A DNA stretch of 64,000 nucleotides from Bacillus carboniphilus (GCF_020524035.2 NZ_CP129013.1:2785001-2849000), one strand, 5' to 3'. Positions 24,295-33,336 are shown, numbered from the stretch's first letter. Numbers and translations are program-made. Notes: generated from the sequence alone by a model not told the origin.

Positions 24295-24944
24295 ATGTTT
24301 AGACTGTTAAAAGAAGATGTTGATGTGGTTTTTGAACAAGATCCATCAGCAAGAAGCTATCTAGAGGTTATACTGACATATTCAGGTCTTCATGCGATTT
24401 GGTCTCATCGAATTGCCCATGCTTTTTATAAAAGACGTTTTTTCTTTTTAGCAAGGCTAATTTCACAATTAAGTCGGTTTTTCACTGGGATTGAAATTCA
24501 TCCTGGAGCAAAAATAGGAAAAGGTTTTTTTTATTGACCATGGTATGGGGGTCGTAATTGGTGAAACATGCGAAATTGGCAATTATGTTACCTTGTACCA
24601 AGGGGTTACTTTAGGGGGGACAGGGAAAGAGAAGGGTAAAAGACATCCAACGTTAAAGGATTACTCATTAATTGCTGCTGGTGCGAAAGTACTAGGGTTC
24701 AATAACGATTGGCGAAAATTCAAAAGTGGGTGCTGGCTCTGTCGTTTTACACGATGTCCCAGAGAACTCTACCGTTGTCGGAATACCTGGTAAGGTGGTT
24801 GTGAAAGATGGAGAAAGAGTTTCCAAAGACTTAAATCATACAGATTTACCTGACCCGATCCATGATTATTTGGAAGATTTGGAGAAACAAATAAAACAAC
24901 TAAAGAAGCAAATGAACGAGAAAGAACAAGGAGGTCGCGAATGA
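24295..24944 (+). CDS. cysE: CysE, serine O-acetyltransferase (two frameshifts)
   Basis: CysE makes O-acetylserine, the carbon skeleton for cysteine. It has an N-terminal helical part and a left-handed beta-helix of hexapeptide repeats, with the catalytic-site stretch [15 protein letters not shown]. Extra T bases near 24531 (a T8 run) and 24702 shift the frame twice. With both removed the reading is continuous ([11 protein letters not shown], then [37 protein letters not shown] by parts). Corrected length is about 215 aa. The stop overlaps the cysS start. Confidence 0.92.
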
Positions 24945-26338
24945 TGCTCAAGGTTTTTAATACATTAACGAGAATAAAGGAACCTTTTGAACCAATAGAA
25001 GCTAATAAGGTGAAAATGTATGTATGTGGTCCAACCGTATATAATTATATTCATATTGGAAATGCTCGTCCTGTAATCGTATATGACACAGTAAGGAAAT
25101 ATTTAAAGTTTCGTGGCTATGATGTTACGTATGTTTCTAATTTTACGGATGTAGATGACAAGTTAATTAAAGCTGCAAATGAATTGAAAGAAGATGTACC
25201 TACTATTGCAGAAAAATTTATTGAAGCCTTCTTAGAAGATGTTTCTGCGCTTGGATGTGACAAGGCAGACAGTCACCCTAGAGTAACAGAAAATATTGAC
25301 ATTATCATTGAGTTTATAAAAGAGCTCATTTCTAAAGGTTATGCTTATCATTCAGATGGGGATGTATATTATAGGACTAAAGAGTTTAATGACTATGGTA
25401 AATTATCTCATCAACCAACAGATGAACTTAAGCTTGGCACTAGAATTGAAGTAGGGGAAAAGAAACATGACCCATTAGACTTTGTTTTGTGGAAAGCAGC
25501 TAAGCCGAATGAAATTTCTTGGGATAGTCCTTGGGGAGAAGGTCGTCCTGGTTGGCACATTGAATGCTCAGCCATGGCGAAAAAGTACCTAGGGGAAACG
25601 ATTGATATTCATGCAGGAGGACAAGATTTAATCTTCCCACATCATGAAAACGAGATTGCCCAATCCGAAGCGTTGACGGGTAAACCATTCTCTAAATATT
25701 GGTTGCACAACGGATATGTTAATATAAATAATGAGAAGATGTCGAAATCACTTGGGAATTTTTTGACCGTGCATGAAATGGTTCAAAGGCATAACCCAGA
25801 AGTGATCCGCTTTTTAATGTTGTCCGTTCATTATCGTCACCCCATTAATTTTTCTGATGATCTGCTAGGTCAAGCAGAGAATGGATTGGAAAGGTTAAAA
25901 ACGAGTTATACAAATTTAATGCATAGATTAAAAAGCAGTACAAATTTAACAAATGACGATCAACAGTGGTTAGATAAAATTACAAAAGAGAAAGAACGTT
26001 TTATTCAAGAGATGGATGATGACTTTAATACGGCGAATGCCATTTCTGTTTTATTTGACCTTACGAAGCAAGCGAATTATTATTTGGAAAAAGGTCATAC
26101 GTCTGAAAAGGTCATCCAAGCATTCTTGGATCTTTATAAGCAGTTGTTTGCCGTTCTTGGATTAACGATTGCAGAAGGACAGTTACTAGATGAGGAAATA
26201 GAGGGATTAATTCAAAAAAGAATTGAAGCTAGGAAAAATAGGGAGTTTGCCTTAGCTGATGAAATTAGAGATCTTTTGAAGGAGAAAGAAATTATTTTGG
26301 AAGACACTCCGCAAGGAACACGATGGAAAAGAGGCTAA
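24941..26338 (+). CDS. cysS: CysS, cysteinyl-tRNA synthetase
   Basis: The 465-aa enzyme charges tRNA-Cys. It carries the zinc-binding and HIGH region [15 protein letters not shown] from residue 29, and the KMSKS motif as KMSKSLGN. Other zinc ligands are expected at HIECSAMA and in [13 protein letters not shown]. It is translationally coupled to cysE through an ATG overlap, so both should respond to the upstream T-box. Confidence 0.97.
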   Translation: MMLKVFNTLTRIKEPFEPIEANKVKMYVCGPTVYNYIHIGNARPVIVYDTVRKYLKFRGYDVTYVSNFTDVDDKLIKAANELKEDVPTIAEKFIEAFLEDVSALGCDKADSHPRVTENIDIIIEFIKELISKGYAYHSDGDVYYRTKEFNDYGKLSHQPTDELKLGTRIEVGEKKHDPLDFVLWKAAKPNEISWDSPWGEGRPGWHIECSAMAKKYLGETIDIHAGGQDLIFPHHENEIAQSEALTGKPFSKYWLHNGYVNINNEKMSKSLGNFLTVHEMVQRHNPEVIRFLMLSVHYRHPINFSDDLLGQAENGLERLKTSYTNLMHRLKSSTNLTNDDQQWLDKITKEKERFIQEMDDDFNTANAISVLFDLTKQANYYLEKGHTSEKVIQAFLDLYKQLFAVLGLTIAEGQLLDEEIEGLIQKRIEARKNREFALADEIRDLLKEKEIILEDTPQGTRWKRG

Positions 26339-26343
26339 ACAGT

Positions 26344-26769
26344 ATGAACATAGAAGCTTTTGAAGTCAAAGATGTCAACCAGTTAAATGGCTTGGCGCTA
26401 GCTTATATAGGTGATGCTGTTTATGAAATGTATGTGCGGAATTTCTTACTTTCTTTAGGAAAAGTAAAGCCAAATGAATTACATCGTATGTCCAAACAAT
26501 TTGTGTCGGGTCAATCTCAAGCCGATATTTTATTTCATCTAATTAATAACAATTTCTTTACTGAACAAGAAATGATGGTGATTAGACGAGGTAGGAATGC
26601 TAAATCAGGAACGAAGCCTAAAAACTTAGATGTTCAAACTTATCGGCACAGTACAGCATTTGAAGCGATAGTAGGTTATCATTATTTAAATAAAAATGAA
26701 CAAAGACTGAATGAGTTGATGCATCGTGTCATTGAGTTAATCTCTATAGAAAGGGGGATTTTCAAATGA
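26344..26769 (+). CDS. mrnC: MrnC, mini-ribonuclease III
   Basis: Mini-III is an RNase III catalytic domain without the dsRNA-binding domain and matures the ends of 23S rRNA. The protein is about 141 aa, with the catalytic stretch LAYIGDAVYEMYVR and STAFEAIVGYHYL near the C-terminus. ATG 26344 is preferred because AAGAGG lies upstream and the N-terminus then matches family length; an in-frame ATG at 26323 overlaps cysS. It overlaps rlmB by ATGA. Confidence 0.93.
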   Translation: MNIEAFEVKDVNQLNGLALAYIGDAVYEMYVRNFLLSLGKVKPNELHRMSKQFVSGQSQADILFHLINNNFFTEQEMMVIRRGRNAKSGTKPKNLDVQTYRHSTAFEAIVGYHYLNKNEQRLNELMHRVIELISIERGIFK

Positions 26770-27509
26770 AGAAAGAGTTTATTATAGGAAAAAATCCAAT
26801 TATCGAAGCGTTAAAAACGGATCGGGATATTAACCGTATTTGGTTAGGAGAACATACGAATAAAGGTCAGGCGAAGCAACTTTTACAATTAGCAAAGGAA
26901 AAAGGGATTATTGTTCAGCAAGTTCCTAAAAAGAAGCTTGATCAAATGGTAGATGGTAATCATCAAGGGGTCATTGCACAGGTTGCAGCTTATCAATATG
27001 CTTCGTTAGACGATTTGTTTGAAATAGCTGAAAAGAGAGGTGAGTCTCCGTTTTTCCTGTTACTGGATGAAATAGAAGACCCTCATAATTTAGGATCAAT
27101 CATGAGGACTGCTGATGCGGTAGGGGCACATGGTATCATTATTCCTAAAAGAAGGGCAGTAGGATTAACCTATTCCGTTTCCAAAGCTTCAACAGGAGCA
27201 ATCGAGTATATACCTGTTGTGAGAGTCACTAATATAGCGAACACCATTGATGAACTGAAAGAGAAAGGGTTATGGATTGTAGGTACAGATGCGAAAGCTA
27301 CTGACGACTACCGGGATATAGACGGAAATATGTCTATAGGTCTAGTGATTGGAAGTGAAGGAAAGGGAATGGGTCGGTTAATAAAAAATAAGTGTGACTT
27401 TCTCATTAATATTCCTATGATTGGAAAGGTCACTTCCTTAAATGCCTCAGTTGCAGCAAGTATTCTTATGTTCGAGGTTTTTCGTAAAAGAAATCCCCTA
27501 AGGCAGTAG
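26766..27509 (+). CDS. rlmB: RlmB-type 23S rRNA 2'-O-methyltransferase (SpoU family)
   Basis: The 247-aa protein has an N-terminal substrate-binding domain (GKNPIIEALK) and a SPOUT methyltransferase domain. Conserved motifs are DEIEDPHNLGSIMRTADAVGAHG, IVGTDAKA, LVIGSEGKGM and IPMIGKVTSLNASVAASI, given as separated pieces of the knot. By family it methylates the ribose of a conserved G in the 23S peptidyl-transferase loop. It is YacO in B. subtilis. Confidence 0.93.
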   Translation: MKKEFIIGKNPIIEALKTDRDINRIWLGEHTNKGQAKQLLQLAKEKGIIVQQVPKKKLDQMVDGNHQGVIAQVAAYQYASLDDLFEIAEKRGESPFFLLLDEIEDPHNLGSIMRTADAVGAHGIIIPKRRAVGLTYSVSKASTGAIEYIPVVRVTNIANTIDELKEKGLWIVGTDAKATDDYRDIDGNMSIGLVIGSEGKGMGRLIKNKCDFLINIPMIGKVTSLNASVAASILMFEVFRKRNPLRQ

Positions 27510-27515
27510 AGTTCC

Positions 27516-28025
27516 ATGGATATTCTTTTAGTGGATGGTTACAATATCATAGGTGCATGGCCGGAGTTAGAGGCATTAAAAAAACATAGTTTGGCGGATG
27601 CTAGAAGCAAGTTAATAGAAAAAATGTCAGAGTACTGTGCATACACAGGGATGAAGGTCATTATCGTTTTCGATGCACATATGGTGAAGGGTTTAGATAA
27701 AAAAAAGAAGCAAGCAGGGGTTGAAATTATTTACACAAAAGAGATGGAAACCGCTGATGAGCGAATTGAAAAGCTTGCCCAATCTCTACAAAATATTCGA
27801 ACGAAAGTGTATGTAGCAACCTCTGACTATACTGAACAATGGACCATTTTTTCAAAAGGAGCTTTGAGGAAGTCAGCAAGAGAACTTTTGATAGAAATGG
27901 AGTCAATAGAAAAACGTATTGAGAAAAAAGTAAAGAAAACGCAACAAGAACGTTTTAATTCTAAGATTAAATTATCTGACGATGTAGCAGAAATGTTCGA
28001 AAAGTGGAGAAGAGGAGATAAATAG
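27516..28025 (+). CDS. rae1: Rae1 (YacP), ribosome-associated NYN endoribonuclease
   Basis: The 169-aa NYN/PIN-like protein has an N-terminal acidic motif LLVDGYNIIGAWPEL, VIIVFDAH near residue 50 and the mid-protein TADERIEKLA. In B. subtilis Rae1 cuts mRNA in the ribosomal A site. It begins 6 bp after rlmB and closes this RNA-processing cluster; a Lys-rich C-terminal tail follows. Confidence 0.9.
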   Translation: MDILLVDGYNIIGAWPELEALKKHSLADARSKLIEKMSEYCAYTGMKVIIVFDAHMVKGLDKKKKQAGVEIIYTKEMETADERIEKLAQSLQNIRTKVYVATSDYTEQWTIFSKGALRKSARELLIEMESIEKRIEKKVKKTQQERFNSKIKLSDDVAEMFEKWRRGDK

Positions 28026-28146
28026 AATCTAGATAAAGTTAAATAATAACAGATTTTATTTAAATCAATTTATGTAATCTACTTTACTTTTTTTAAAAGT
28101 TAAGAAGGCATGAAAAACGTTTATTATTTAGCTTTCTTTTTTATTA

Positions 28147-28291
28147 TTGTCCAGCTCCAGCGCCAAACGACTCGTAAGTTTTTCGACGCACAGGAAATGC
28201 TAGCATCATCGTTGCCCAGAGGACGTGGGCGCTTTTAGATGATGTTCATATGTTTGTTATCGTCGTTAAACGGGCGCTTATGCTTTTCTTA
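28147..28291 (+). repeat. Intergenic hairpin repeat R6 (simplest complete copy)
   Basis: This copy shows the whole architecture once. The closing stem pairs GCGCC...AACGAC at 28160-28171 with GTCGTT...GGCGC at 28262-28277. One inner unit has outer stem ATCATC/GATGAT (28205-28210, 28238-28243) and inner stem GCCCA/TGGGC around GAGGACG. It ends GCTTATGCTTTTCTTA. It lies between yacP and the sigH promoter. Confidence 0.87.
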
Positions 28292-28322
28292 CTTAGATTT
28301 CAATTGTTATAAATATAGGTTG

Positions 28323-28352
28323 TTGACGTTTTCCAAAAAAGTGCAGTATAAT
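28323..28352 (+). promoter_or_regulatory. SigA-type promoter of sigH
   Basis: TTGACG (28323-28328) and TATAAT (28347-28352) are spaced by 18 bp, 40 bp before the sigH start. In B. subtilis the sigH promoter is repressed by AbrB; no specific operator can be read here. Confidence 0.8.
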
Positions 28353-28391
28353 ATTTCTAACTATTGCTTTATTGCGGTCGGGGGGATCGGT

Positions 28392-29045
28392 GTGAGCACA
28401 TACGACAACAAAGGAAAATACGTAGTGGAATTAAATAAATTAAACGACGAACAAATCATTGAAATGGTTCATTTAGGAAACAGTGATGCATTGGATTTTT
28501 TAATAACGAAATACAAAAATTTTGTGAGAGCGAAAGCGCGATCGTATTTTTTAATTGGTGCTGATCGGGAAGATATTGTTCAAGAAGGAATGATAGGTCT
28601 TTATAAAGCCATCCGAGATTTTAGAGAGGACAAGCTTACATCATTTAAGGCTTTTGCAGAATTGTGTATTACCCGCCAAATTATCACTGCGATTAAAACC
28701 GCAACCCGTCAGAAACATATTCCTCTTAACTCGTACGTGTCACTAGATAAACCCATTTATGATGAAGAATCTGATCGAACATTAATGGATATCATATCAG
28801 GTGCTAAAGTCATGGATCCAGAAGAATTAATTATTAATCAGGAAGAATTCGATGATATTGAATTGAAAATGGGAGAATTACTTTCAGATTTAGAAAGGAA
28901 AGTGCTTGCTCTTTATTTAGATGGTCAGTCATATCAAGAAATTTCCAAACAATTAAATCGACATGTAAAGTCAATTGATAACGCTCTTCAGCGTGTGAAA
29001 CGAAAATTAGAACGTTATTTAGAAATTCGTGAAATTACTAGTTGA
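28392..29045 (+). CDS. sigH: SigH (Spo0H), RNA polymerase sigma-H factor
   Basis: SigH directs early stationary-phase, competence and sporulation transcription. From the GTG at 28392 (behind GGGGGATCGG) it is 217 aa. It has region 2 (ITKYKNFVRAKARSYFLIG, then GADREDIVQEGMIGLYKAIRDF by parts) and a region 4 helix-turn-helix (LDGQSYQEISKQLNRHVKSI). The frame stays open upstream to 28239, but that would put the repeat and the promoter inside the gene. Its presence suggests a spore-forming lineage. Confidence 0.95.
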   Translation: MSTYDNKGKYVVELNKLNDEQIIEMVHLGNSDALDFLITKYKNFVRAKARSYFLIGADREDIVQEGMIGLYKAIRDFREDKLTSFKAFAELCITRQIITAIKTATRQKHIPLNSYVSLDKPIYDEESDRTLMDIISGAKVMDPEELIINQEEFDDIELKMGELLSDLERKVLALYLDGQSYQEISKQLNRHVKSIDNALQRVKRKLERYLEIREITS

Positions 29046-29074
29046 GCTCAATTGAAAGTGTGCATGCACTTTTC

Positions 29075-29349
29075 TATTGTCTAGCTCCAGCGCCCAACGA
29101 CTTGTAAGTTTTTCGACGCACAGGAAGTGCTAGCATCATCGTTGCCCACAGGACGTGCGATGAACAGGAAGTTTTAGCATCAACGTTAGCCACAGGACGT
29201 GGCTGACCTTAGTTGATGATCCTTTGTGTAGATGATGTTCCATCTCTTTGATAAGTCAACATCGAAGCCTGCGGCTATTCGTGTTTCCTTTATCTCATGC
29301 GGGGGTCTCAAGCCCCTTCGTCGTTAGTCGGGCTCTTGCGCTTTTCTTA
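29075..29349 (+). repeat. Intergenic hairpin repeat R7 with a nested unit
   Basis: The element opens like R6 with TTGTCTAGCTCCAGCGCCC and ends GCGCTTTTCTTA. An outer unit has arms ATCATC (29135-29140) and GATGAT (29231-29236). A second complete unit is inserted inside its descending arm: ATCAAC/GTTGAT at 29179-29184 and 29212-29217, inner stem GCCAC/GTGGC. The region then carries the family segment CGTGTTTCCTTTATCTCATGCG. It fills the sigH-rpmGB gap. Confidence 0.87.
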
Positions 29350-29427
29350 AATACCATTGAAACCATATTGACATATTTTTCGACAATGTGATACATTTTT
29401 ATTGATATAAAAACGGATGGTGTGTAT

Positions 29428-29577
29428 ATGCGTAAGAAAGTGATTTTAGCTTGTACAGCTTGTGGAAGCCGAAACTATTCAACAAATAAAAATGTAACAA
29501 CAACTTTAGAACGCTTAGAAGCAAACAAGTACTGCGATAAATGTAAGTCTCACATGCTACACCGTGAAACAAAATAA
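29428..29577 (+). CDS. rpmGB: Ribosomal protein L33, zinc-binding type
   Basis: A 49-aa large-subunit protein starting [17 protein letters not shown]. Two CxxC pairs (CTAC and CDKC) make it the zinc-containing C+ form. ATG follows GGATGGTG. It sits directly before secE, the usual Bacilli arrangement. Confidence 0.94.
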   Translation: MRKKVILACTACGSRNYSTNKNVTTTLERLEANKYCDKCKSHMLHRETK

Positions 29578-29609
29578 CAAAGGGCAAACTCTTCTTGGAG
29601 GTACGTAAA

Positions 29610-29792
29610 ATGCAACGATTAGTTAATTTTTTTCGCGGTGTGAGTCGCGAAATGAAAAAAGTAAGCTGGCCAAAAGGTAAAGAACTTACACGCTATACGA
29701 TCACGGTTATTACAACGGTGACATTTGTGGCTGTTTTCTTTGCGTTGATTGATACAGGTATTTCTGAACTTATTCGACTTATCCTTGAATAA
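29610..29792 (+). CDS. secE: SecE, preprotein translocase subunit
   Basis: A 60-aa single-span membrane protein that clamps the SecY channel. It has the conserved amphipathic SREMKKVSWPKGKEL followed by a hydrophobic segment (ITVITTVTFVAVFFALIDTG). ATG 29610 follows GGAGGTACGTAAA. Confidence 0.96.
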   Translation: MQRLVNFFRGVSREMKKVSWPKGKELTRYTITVITTVTFVAVFFALIDTGISELIRLILE

Positions 29793-29815
29793 ACTAAGTA
29801 ATTTCGTGCTATAAT
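29785..29815 (+). promoter_or_regulatory. Promoter candidate for nusG
   Basis: TTGAAT at 29785 and an extended -10 TGCTATAAT ending 29815 are spaced 19 bp apart, overlapping the secE stop. The long spacer makes it uncertain, but the TGn extension supports use. Confidence 0.45.
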
Positions 29816-29839
29816 GAGTCATATCGAGATTCTCATGTG

Positions 29840-29861
29840 AAACCCGTTTAACGGGTTTTTT
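29840..29861 (+). terminator. Hairpin terminator or attenuator between secE and nusG
   Basis: AAACCCG pairs with CGGGTTT around TTTAA and runs into TTTT. It lies downstream of the candidate nusG promoter, so it may attenuate nusG as well as end secE transcripts. Confidence 0.65.
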
Positions 29862-30022
29862 CAATGCTCAAGAAACTGAAGGTGACCTAGTCGTTATTCA
29901 AAATGTTGAGAACAGACTTGTGTTAATAATAGAGTAATTTAAAGTGATCTTCTTAGCTATAAGCCTAACCTTAACTAAGACTTTCGGATCATGCGGGGAG
30001 GGAAGGACAAACGTCCACCATT

Positions 30023-30556
30023 ATGGAAAAGAATTGGTATGTGGTCCATACGTATTCTGGTTATGAAAATAAAGTAAAAACCAATCTAGAAAAAAGAGTA
30101 GAGTCGATGGGAATGCAAGATAAAATATTTCGTGTAGTAGTCCCTGAAGAAGAAGAGACAGAAATTAAAAATGGGAAGCAAAAGGTTAGCAAGAAAAAAG
30201 TGTTTCCTGGATATGTTATTGTTGAGATTGTGATGACGGATGACTCTTGGTATGTGGTGCGTAATACACCAGGTGTAACAGGGTTTGTAGGCTCAGCTGG
30301 TTCAGGTTCTAAGCCAACTCCATTATTACCAGAAGAGGTAGATCGTATATTAAAACGAATGGGAATGAATGAACAGAATATAGATGTTGATTTTGAAGTA
30401 GGAGAAAACGTAAAAGTGACAGAGGGTCCTTTTGCAAACTTCGAGGGAACGGTTGAAGAGATAGAATTAGATAAAAACAAAGTGAAAGTACTTGTTAATA
30501 TGTTCGGTCGTGACACCCCTGTGGAGCTTGATTTTAACCAGGTTACAAAATTGTAA
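30023..30556 (+). CDS. nusG: NusG transcription elongation and pausing factor
   Basis: NusG binds RNA polymerase and links it to ribosomes, Rho or, in Bacillus, pause sites. The 177-aa protein has an NGN domain starting NWYVVHTYSGYENKVK with VFPGYVIVEI and NTPGVTGFVG. The C-terminal KOW domain is VGENVKVTEGPFANFEGTV. ATG 30023 follows a GGGGAGGGAAGG stretch. Confidence 0.97.
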   Translation: MEKNWYVVHTYSGYENKVKTNLEKRVESMGMQDKIFRVVVPEEEETEIKNGKQKVSKKKVFPGYVIVEIVMTDDSWYVVRNTPGVTGFVGSAGSGSKPTPLLPEEVDRILKRMGMNEQNIDVDFEVGENVKVTEGPFANFEGTVEEIELDKNKVKVLVNMFGRDTPVELDFNQVTKL

Positions 30557-30656
30557 TTTAAAACTTGAAAAAAACAATAGAAAGTGGTAACATTTCATAA
30601 GTCAGTATGTCTCTATTATATGAGACAGTTATATTGAAATGATTCTGATATTTTTA

Positions 30657-30815
30657 GAAGTTGTTCAAAAAGGATGAAAAAAATCTCTGTCGAATAACTT
30701 TGTTGTCTGGCTTCTTTACTCCTCATGTACTAAGAAACGTACACTGTGGTGCTCGAATCTCAGACGCCTCGTTCTTCTCGGATCTTTTTCCCTTATTGTT
30801 GAACACGTACTTTTA
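30657..30815 (+). repeat. Intergenic repeat R8, short form without hairpin core
   Basis: The ends GAAGTTGTTCAAAAAGGATG and TTGTTGAACACGTACTTTTA match R2 and R4. The interior keeps the CTGTCGAATAACTTTGTTGTC and CGTACACTGTGGTGCTCGAATC segments of R2 but lacks any AGGAC hairpin unit, as if deleted between terminal repeats. It lies between nusG and rplK. Confidence 0.8.
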
Positions 30816-30836
30816 TACAGAATGAACTGCTTATGA

Positions 30837-30863
30837 GTGGGAGGGGAATAACCCTATTACCAC
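30837..30863 (+). promoter_or_regulatory. L1-binding leader motif upstream of rplK
   Basis: GTGGGAGGGG and ACCCTATTACCAC form the stem and asymmetric internal loop typical of L1-binding mRNA sites that mimic 23S rRNA. A similar motif precedes rplA. Autoregulation by L1 is inferred from the family. Confidence 0.6.
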
Positions 30864-30889
30864 ATCACGGACTTAAGGAGGTGTGTCTC

Positions 30890-31315
30890 GTGGCTAAAAA
30901 AGTAATTAAAGTTGTAAAACTTCAAATCCCTGCTGGTAAAGCTAATCCAGCACCACCAGTTGGTCCTGCATTAGGTCAAGCAGGTGTGAATATTATGGGA
31001 TTCTGTAAAGAGTTCAACGCTCGCACAGCTGATCAAGCTGGTTTAATCATCCCTGTTGAAATTACGGTATTTGAAGACCGTTCATTTACATTTATCACAA
31101 AAACTCCACCTGCAGCTGTTTTACTAAAAAAAGCAGCAGGAATTGAGTCAGGTTCTGGAGAACCTAATCGTAATAAAGTGGCGACACTTAAACGTGATAA
31201 AGTGCGTGAAATTGCCGAAACTAAGATGCCTGATTTGAACGCTGCGGATGTTGAAGCAGCGATGCGCATGGTTGAAGGTACTGCACGTAGCATGGGTATT
31301 GTTATCGAAGACTAA
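30890..31315 (+). CDS. rplK: Ribosomal protein L11
   Basis: The 141-aa protein of the GTPase-associated centre is the target of PrmA methylation and part of the stringent-response sensing site. It starts [18 protein letters not shown] from GTG 30890 behind AAGGAGGTG. The proline-rich [19 protein letters not shown] loop and [14 protein letters not shown] are intact. An in-frame upstream ATG at 30833 lies within the L1 motif and is not used. Confidence 0.96.
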   Translation: MAKKVIKVVKLQIPAGKANPAPPVGPALGQAGVNIMGFCKEFNARTADQAGLIIPVEITVFEDRSFTFITKTPPAAVLLKKAAGIESGSGEPNRNKVATLKRDKVREIAETKMPDLNAADVEAAMRMVEGTARSMGIVIED

Positions 31316-31370
31316 TTTTCGTTGTAATAGGTTGCGGGTTTAATCGTATTTAACTTCGCAACCTTTATTC

Positions 31371-31397
31371 GTGGGAGGTATATCCGTTACAACCACA
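31371..31397 (+). promoter_or_regulatory. L1-binding leader motif upstream of rplA
   Basis: GTGGGAGG at 31371 and CCGTTACAACCAC at 31384 repeat the pattern seen before rplK. Just upstream AGGTTGC/GCAACCT (31328-31359) forms a hairpin between rplK and rplA. L1 feedback at this second site is inferred. Confidence 0.6.
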
Positions 31398-31413
31398 TAA
31401 GGAGGAAATAAAC

Positions 31414-32112
31414 ATGGCAAAAAGAGGTAAGAAATATGTTGAAGCGGCTAAATTAATTGATCGCTCAAAAGCATATGATGTAAAAGAAGCAATTGAACTT
31501 GTGAAAAAGACATCTACTACTAAGTTTGACGCTACTGTAGAAGTTGCGTTTCGTTTAGGGGTTGACCCTCGTAAAAACGATCAACAAATTCGTGGTGCTG
31601 TAGTTTTACCTAATGGTACAGGAAAAACTCAACGTGTTTTAGTTTTTGCTAAAGGCGATAAACTAAAAGAAGCAGAAGCAGCAGGCGCAGATTTTGTTGG
31701 TGACTCTGAGTATATTAATAAAATCCAACAAGGTTGGTTTGACTTTGATGTAATCGTTGCTACACCTGATATGATGGGTGAAGTTGGTAAGCTTGGTCGT
31801 GTGTTAGGACCTAAAGGTTTAATGCCAAACCCAAAAACAGGTACAGTAACTTTTGAAATAGAGAAAGCTGTTAAAGAAATCAAAGCTGGTAAGGTTGAGT
31901 ACAGAGTAGATAAACAAGCGAATATCCATGTTCCAATTGGTAAAATTTCCTTTGAAGAAGGAAAGCTTGTTGAAAACTTTGAAACCATTTTTGATACAAT
32001 CGAAAAAGCAAAACCGGCTGCAGCTAAAGGAACTTACATGAAAAACATTACGGTAACATCTACGATGGGACCTGGTGTTAAAGTGGATTCTTCTACTTTT
32101 GCAGCTAAATAA
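31414..32112 (+). CDS. rplA: Ribosomal protein L1
   Basis: The 232-aa protein of the mobile L1 stalk and translational repressor of its operon. It shows the signature KPKTGTVT-like stretch [12 protein letters not shown] and the C-terminal [16 protein letters not shown] follows AAGGAGGAAATAAAC. Confidence 0.97.
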   Translation: MAKRGKKYVEAAKLIDRSKAYDVKEAIELVKKTSTTKFDATVEVAFRLGVDPRKNDQQIRGAVVLPNGTGKTQRVLVFAKGDKLKEAEAAGADFVGDSEYINKIQQGWFDFDVIVATPDMMGEVGKLGRVLGPKGLMPNPKTGTVTFEIEKAVKEIKAGKVEYRVDKQANIHVPIGKISFEEGKLVENFETIFDTIEKAKPAAAKGTYMKNITVTSTMGPGVKVDSSTFAAK

Positions 32113-32169
32113 ATCCAGTTGACGAAATAAACTTGAACAGATATAATATTTCTTGTTGAAAAAATAATT

Positions 32170-32306
32170 TAAATTACTTTACCGTAGACAGTAGGTGCTT
32201 TAAAGCTTAATTTCCTACCGAGGTGTGTATCGATATATTTAGCGTTTTCGCTTGTTCGAATATACCAACCTCTATGTCTATGTGGGCATAGAGGTTTTTT
32301 GCGCCA
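32170..32306 (+). promoter_or_regulatory. L10(L12)4 autoregulatory leader of rplJ
   Basis: The rplA-rplJ gap has the expected L10 leader: a conserved CCTACCGAGGTGTGTATCGATAT segment with partner AATATACCAACCTC, then a terminator hairpin CCTCTATG/CATAGAGG with a T6 tail at 32270-32301. The L10-L12 complex should bind it and reduce rplJL expression. The class is established in Bacilli; the exact fold was not computed. Confidence 0.8.
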
Positions 32307-32351
32307 TAAACGGTATAAGTATTCTAATTTACCCTTATGGGAGGTGTAAAG

Positions 32352-32851
32352 ATGAGCAGTGCAATTGAAACAAAGAAAGTGATTGTTGAAGATATCGCAA
32401 CAAAATTCCGTGAAAGCAAATCAGTTGTCGTTGTAGATTACAGAGGTTTAACTGTTGCAGAAGTGACGGAGTTGCGTAAAAACTTACGTGATGCAGGTGT
32501 AGAGTTCAAAGTGTTTAAAAACACAATGACTCGTAGAGCTGTAGAACAAGTTGAATTGACAGAACTAAATGATGTTTTGACTGGACCCAACGCGATTGCG
32601 TTTAGTGCTGAAGATGTTGTTGCTCCAGCTAAAATTATTAACAACTTCGCAAAAGATCATGAAGCGCTAGAAATTAAAGCTGGTGTGATTGAAGGAAATG
32701 TTGCGTCAGTTGAAGATGTTAAGGCTCTTGCTGAACTTCCTTCAAGAGATGGTTTATTATCAATGCTTCTATCTGTCCTTCAACTCCAATACGAAATCTT
32801 GCTCTTGCGACAAAAGCTGTTGCAGATCAAAAAGAAGAACAAGGTGCATAA
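32352..32851 (+). CDS. rplJ: Ribosomal protein L10 (C-terminal frameshift)
   Basis: L10 forms the base of the ribosomal stalk and carries L7/L12 dimers on its C-terminal helix. Residues 1-145 are typical ([29 protein letters not shown]). A missing G near 32788 (CTTCAACTCC, expected CTTCAAGCTCC) diverts the frame. The correct end [21 protein letters not shown], read in pieces, closes at TAA 32849-32851. Corrected length is about 166 aa. ATG 32352 follows GGGAGGTG. Confidence 0.92.
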
Positions 32852-32925
32852 TTCAATGGATATTAGTTGCTTAAGTGGACGAAAATTAATTCAATTTTCA
32901 TAATGAAAACAAGGAGGAAAAACAA

Positions 32926-33291
32926 ATGACTAAAGAACAAATTATTGAAGCAGTTAAAGAAATGACTGTTTTAGAACTTAACGATTTAGTAAAAGCAATT
33001 GAAGAAGAATTTGGTGTAACTGCTGCTGCTCCTGTAGCAATGGCTGGTGGAGCTGCTGGTGGCGAAGCTGCTGCTGAGCAAACAGAATTCGATCTAATTC
33101 TTGAAGGTGCTGGCGGACAGAAAATTAAAGTAATTAAAGTTGTTCGTGAAATCACTGGTTTAGGCTTAAAAGAAGCAAAAGAACTTGTTGATAACACTCC
33201 AAAACCTATTAAAGAAGGTATTGCTAAAGAAGAAGCAGAAGAACTTAAAGCGAAACTTGAAGAAGTTGGTGCTTCTGTAGAAGTTAAGTAA
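32926..33291 (+). CDS. rplL: Ribosomal protein L7/L12
   Basis: The 121-aa stalk protein has an N-terminal dimerisation domain ([17 protein letters not shown]), an Ala/Gly hinge (about 35-52) and the C-terminal factor-binding domain with [25 protein letters not shown] precedes the ATG. It is followed by a terminator. Confidence 0.97.
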   Translation: MTKEQIIEAVKEMTVLELNDLVKAIEEEFGVTAAAPVAMAGGAAGGEAAAEQTEFDLILEGAGGQKIKVIKVVREITGLGLKEAKELVDNTPKPIKEGIAKEEAEELKAKLEEVGASVEVK

Positions 33292-33303
33292 TTCTTAATA
33301 AAT

Positions 33304-33336
33304 AAAAGCTCGCTGTATTTCATATGGCGAGCTTTT
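33304..33336 (+). terminator. Rho-independent terminator after rplL
   Basis: AAAAGCTCGC pairs with GCGAGCTTTT around a 13-nt loop, 12 bp after the rplL stop. Confidence 0.88.

Noticed and set aside
24545-24793. cysE fragments as three small acetyltransferase-like genes
   Set aside because: The three frames join into one normal CysE when one T is removed at each of two sites.
28239-28391. Upstream extension of SigH by 51 residues
   Set aside because: It would translate part of repeat R6 and the TTGACG/TATAAT promoter. The GTG at 28392 gives the normal family length.
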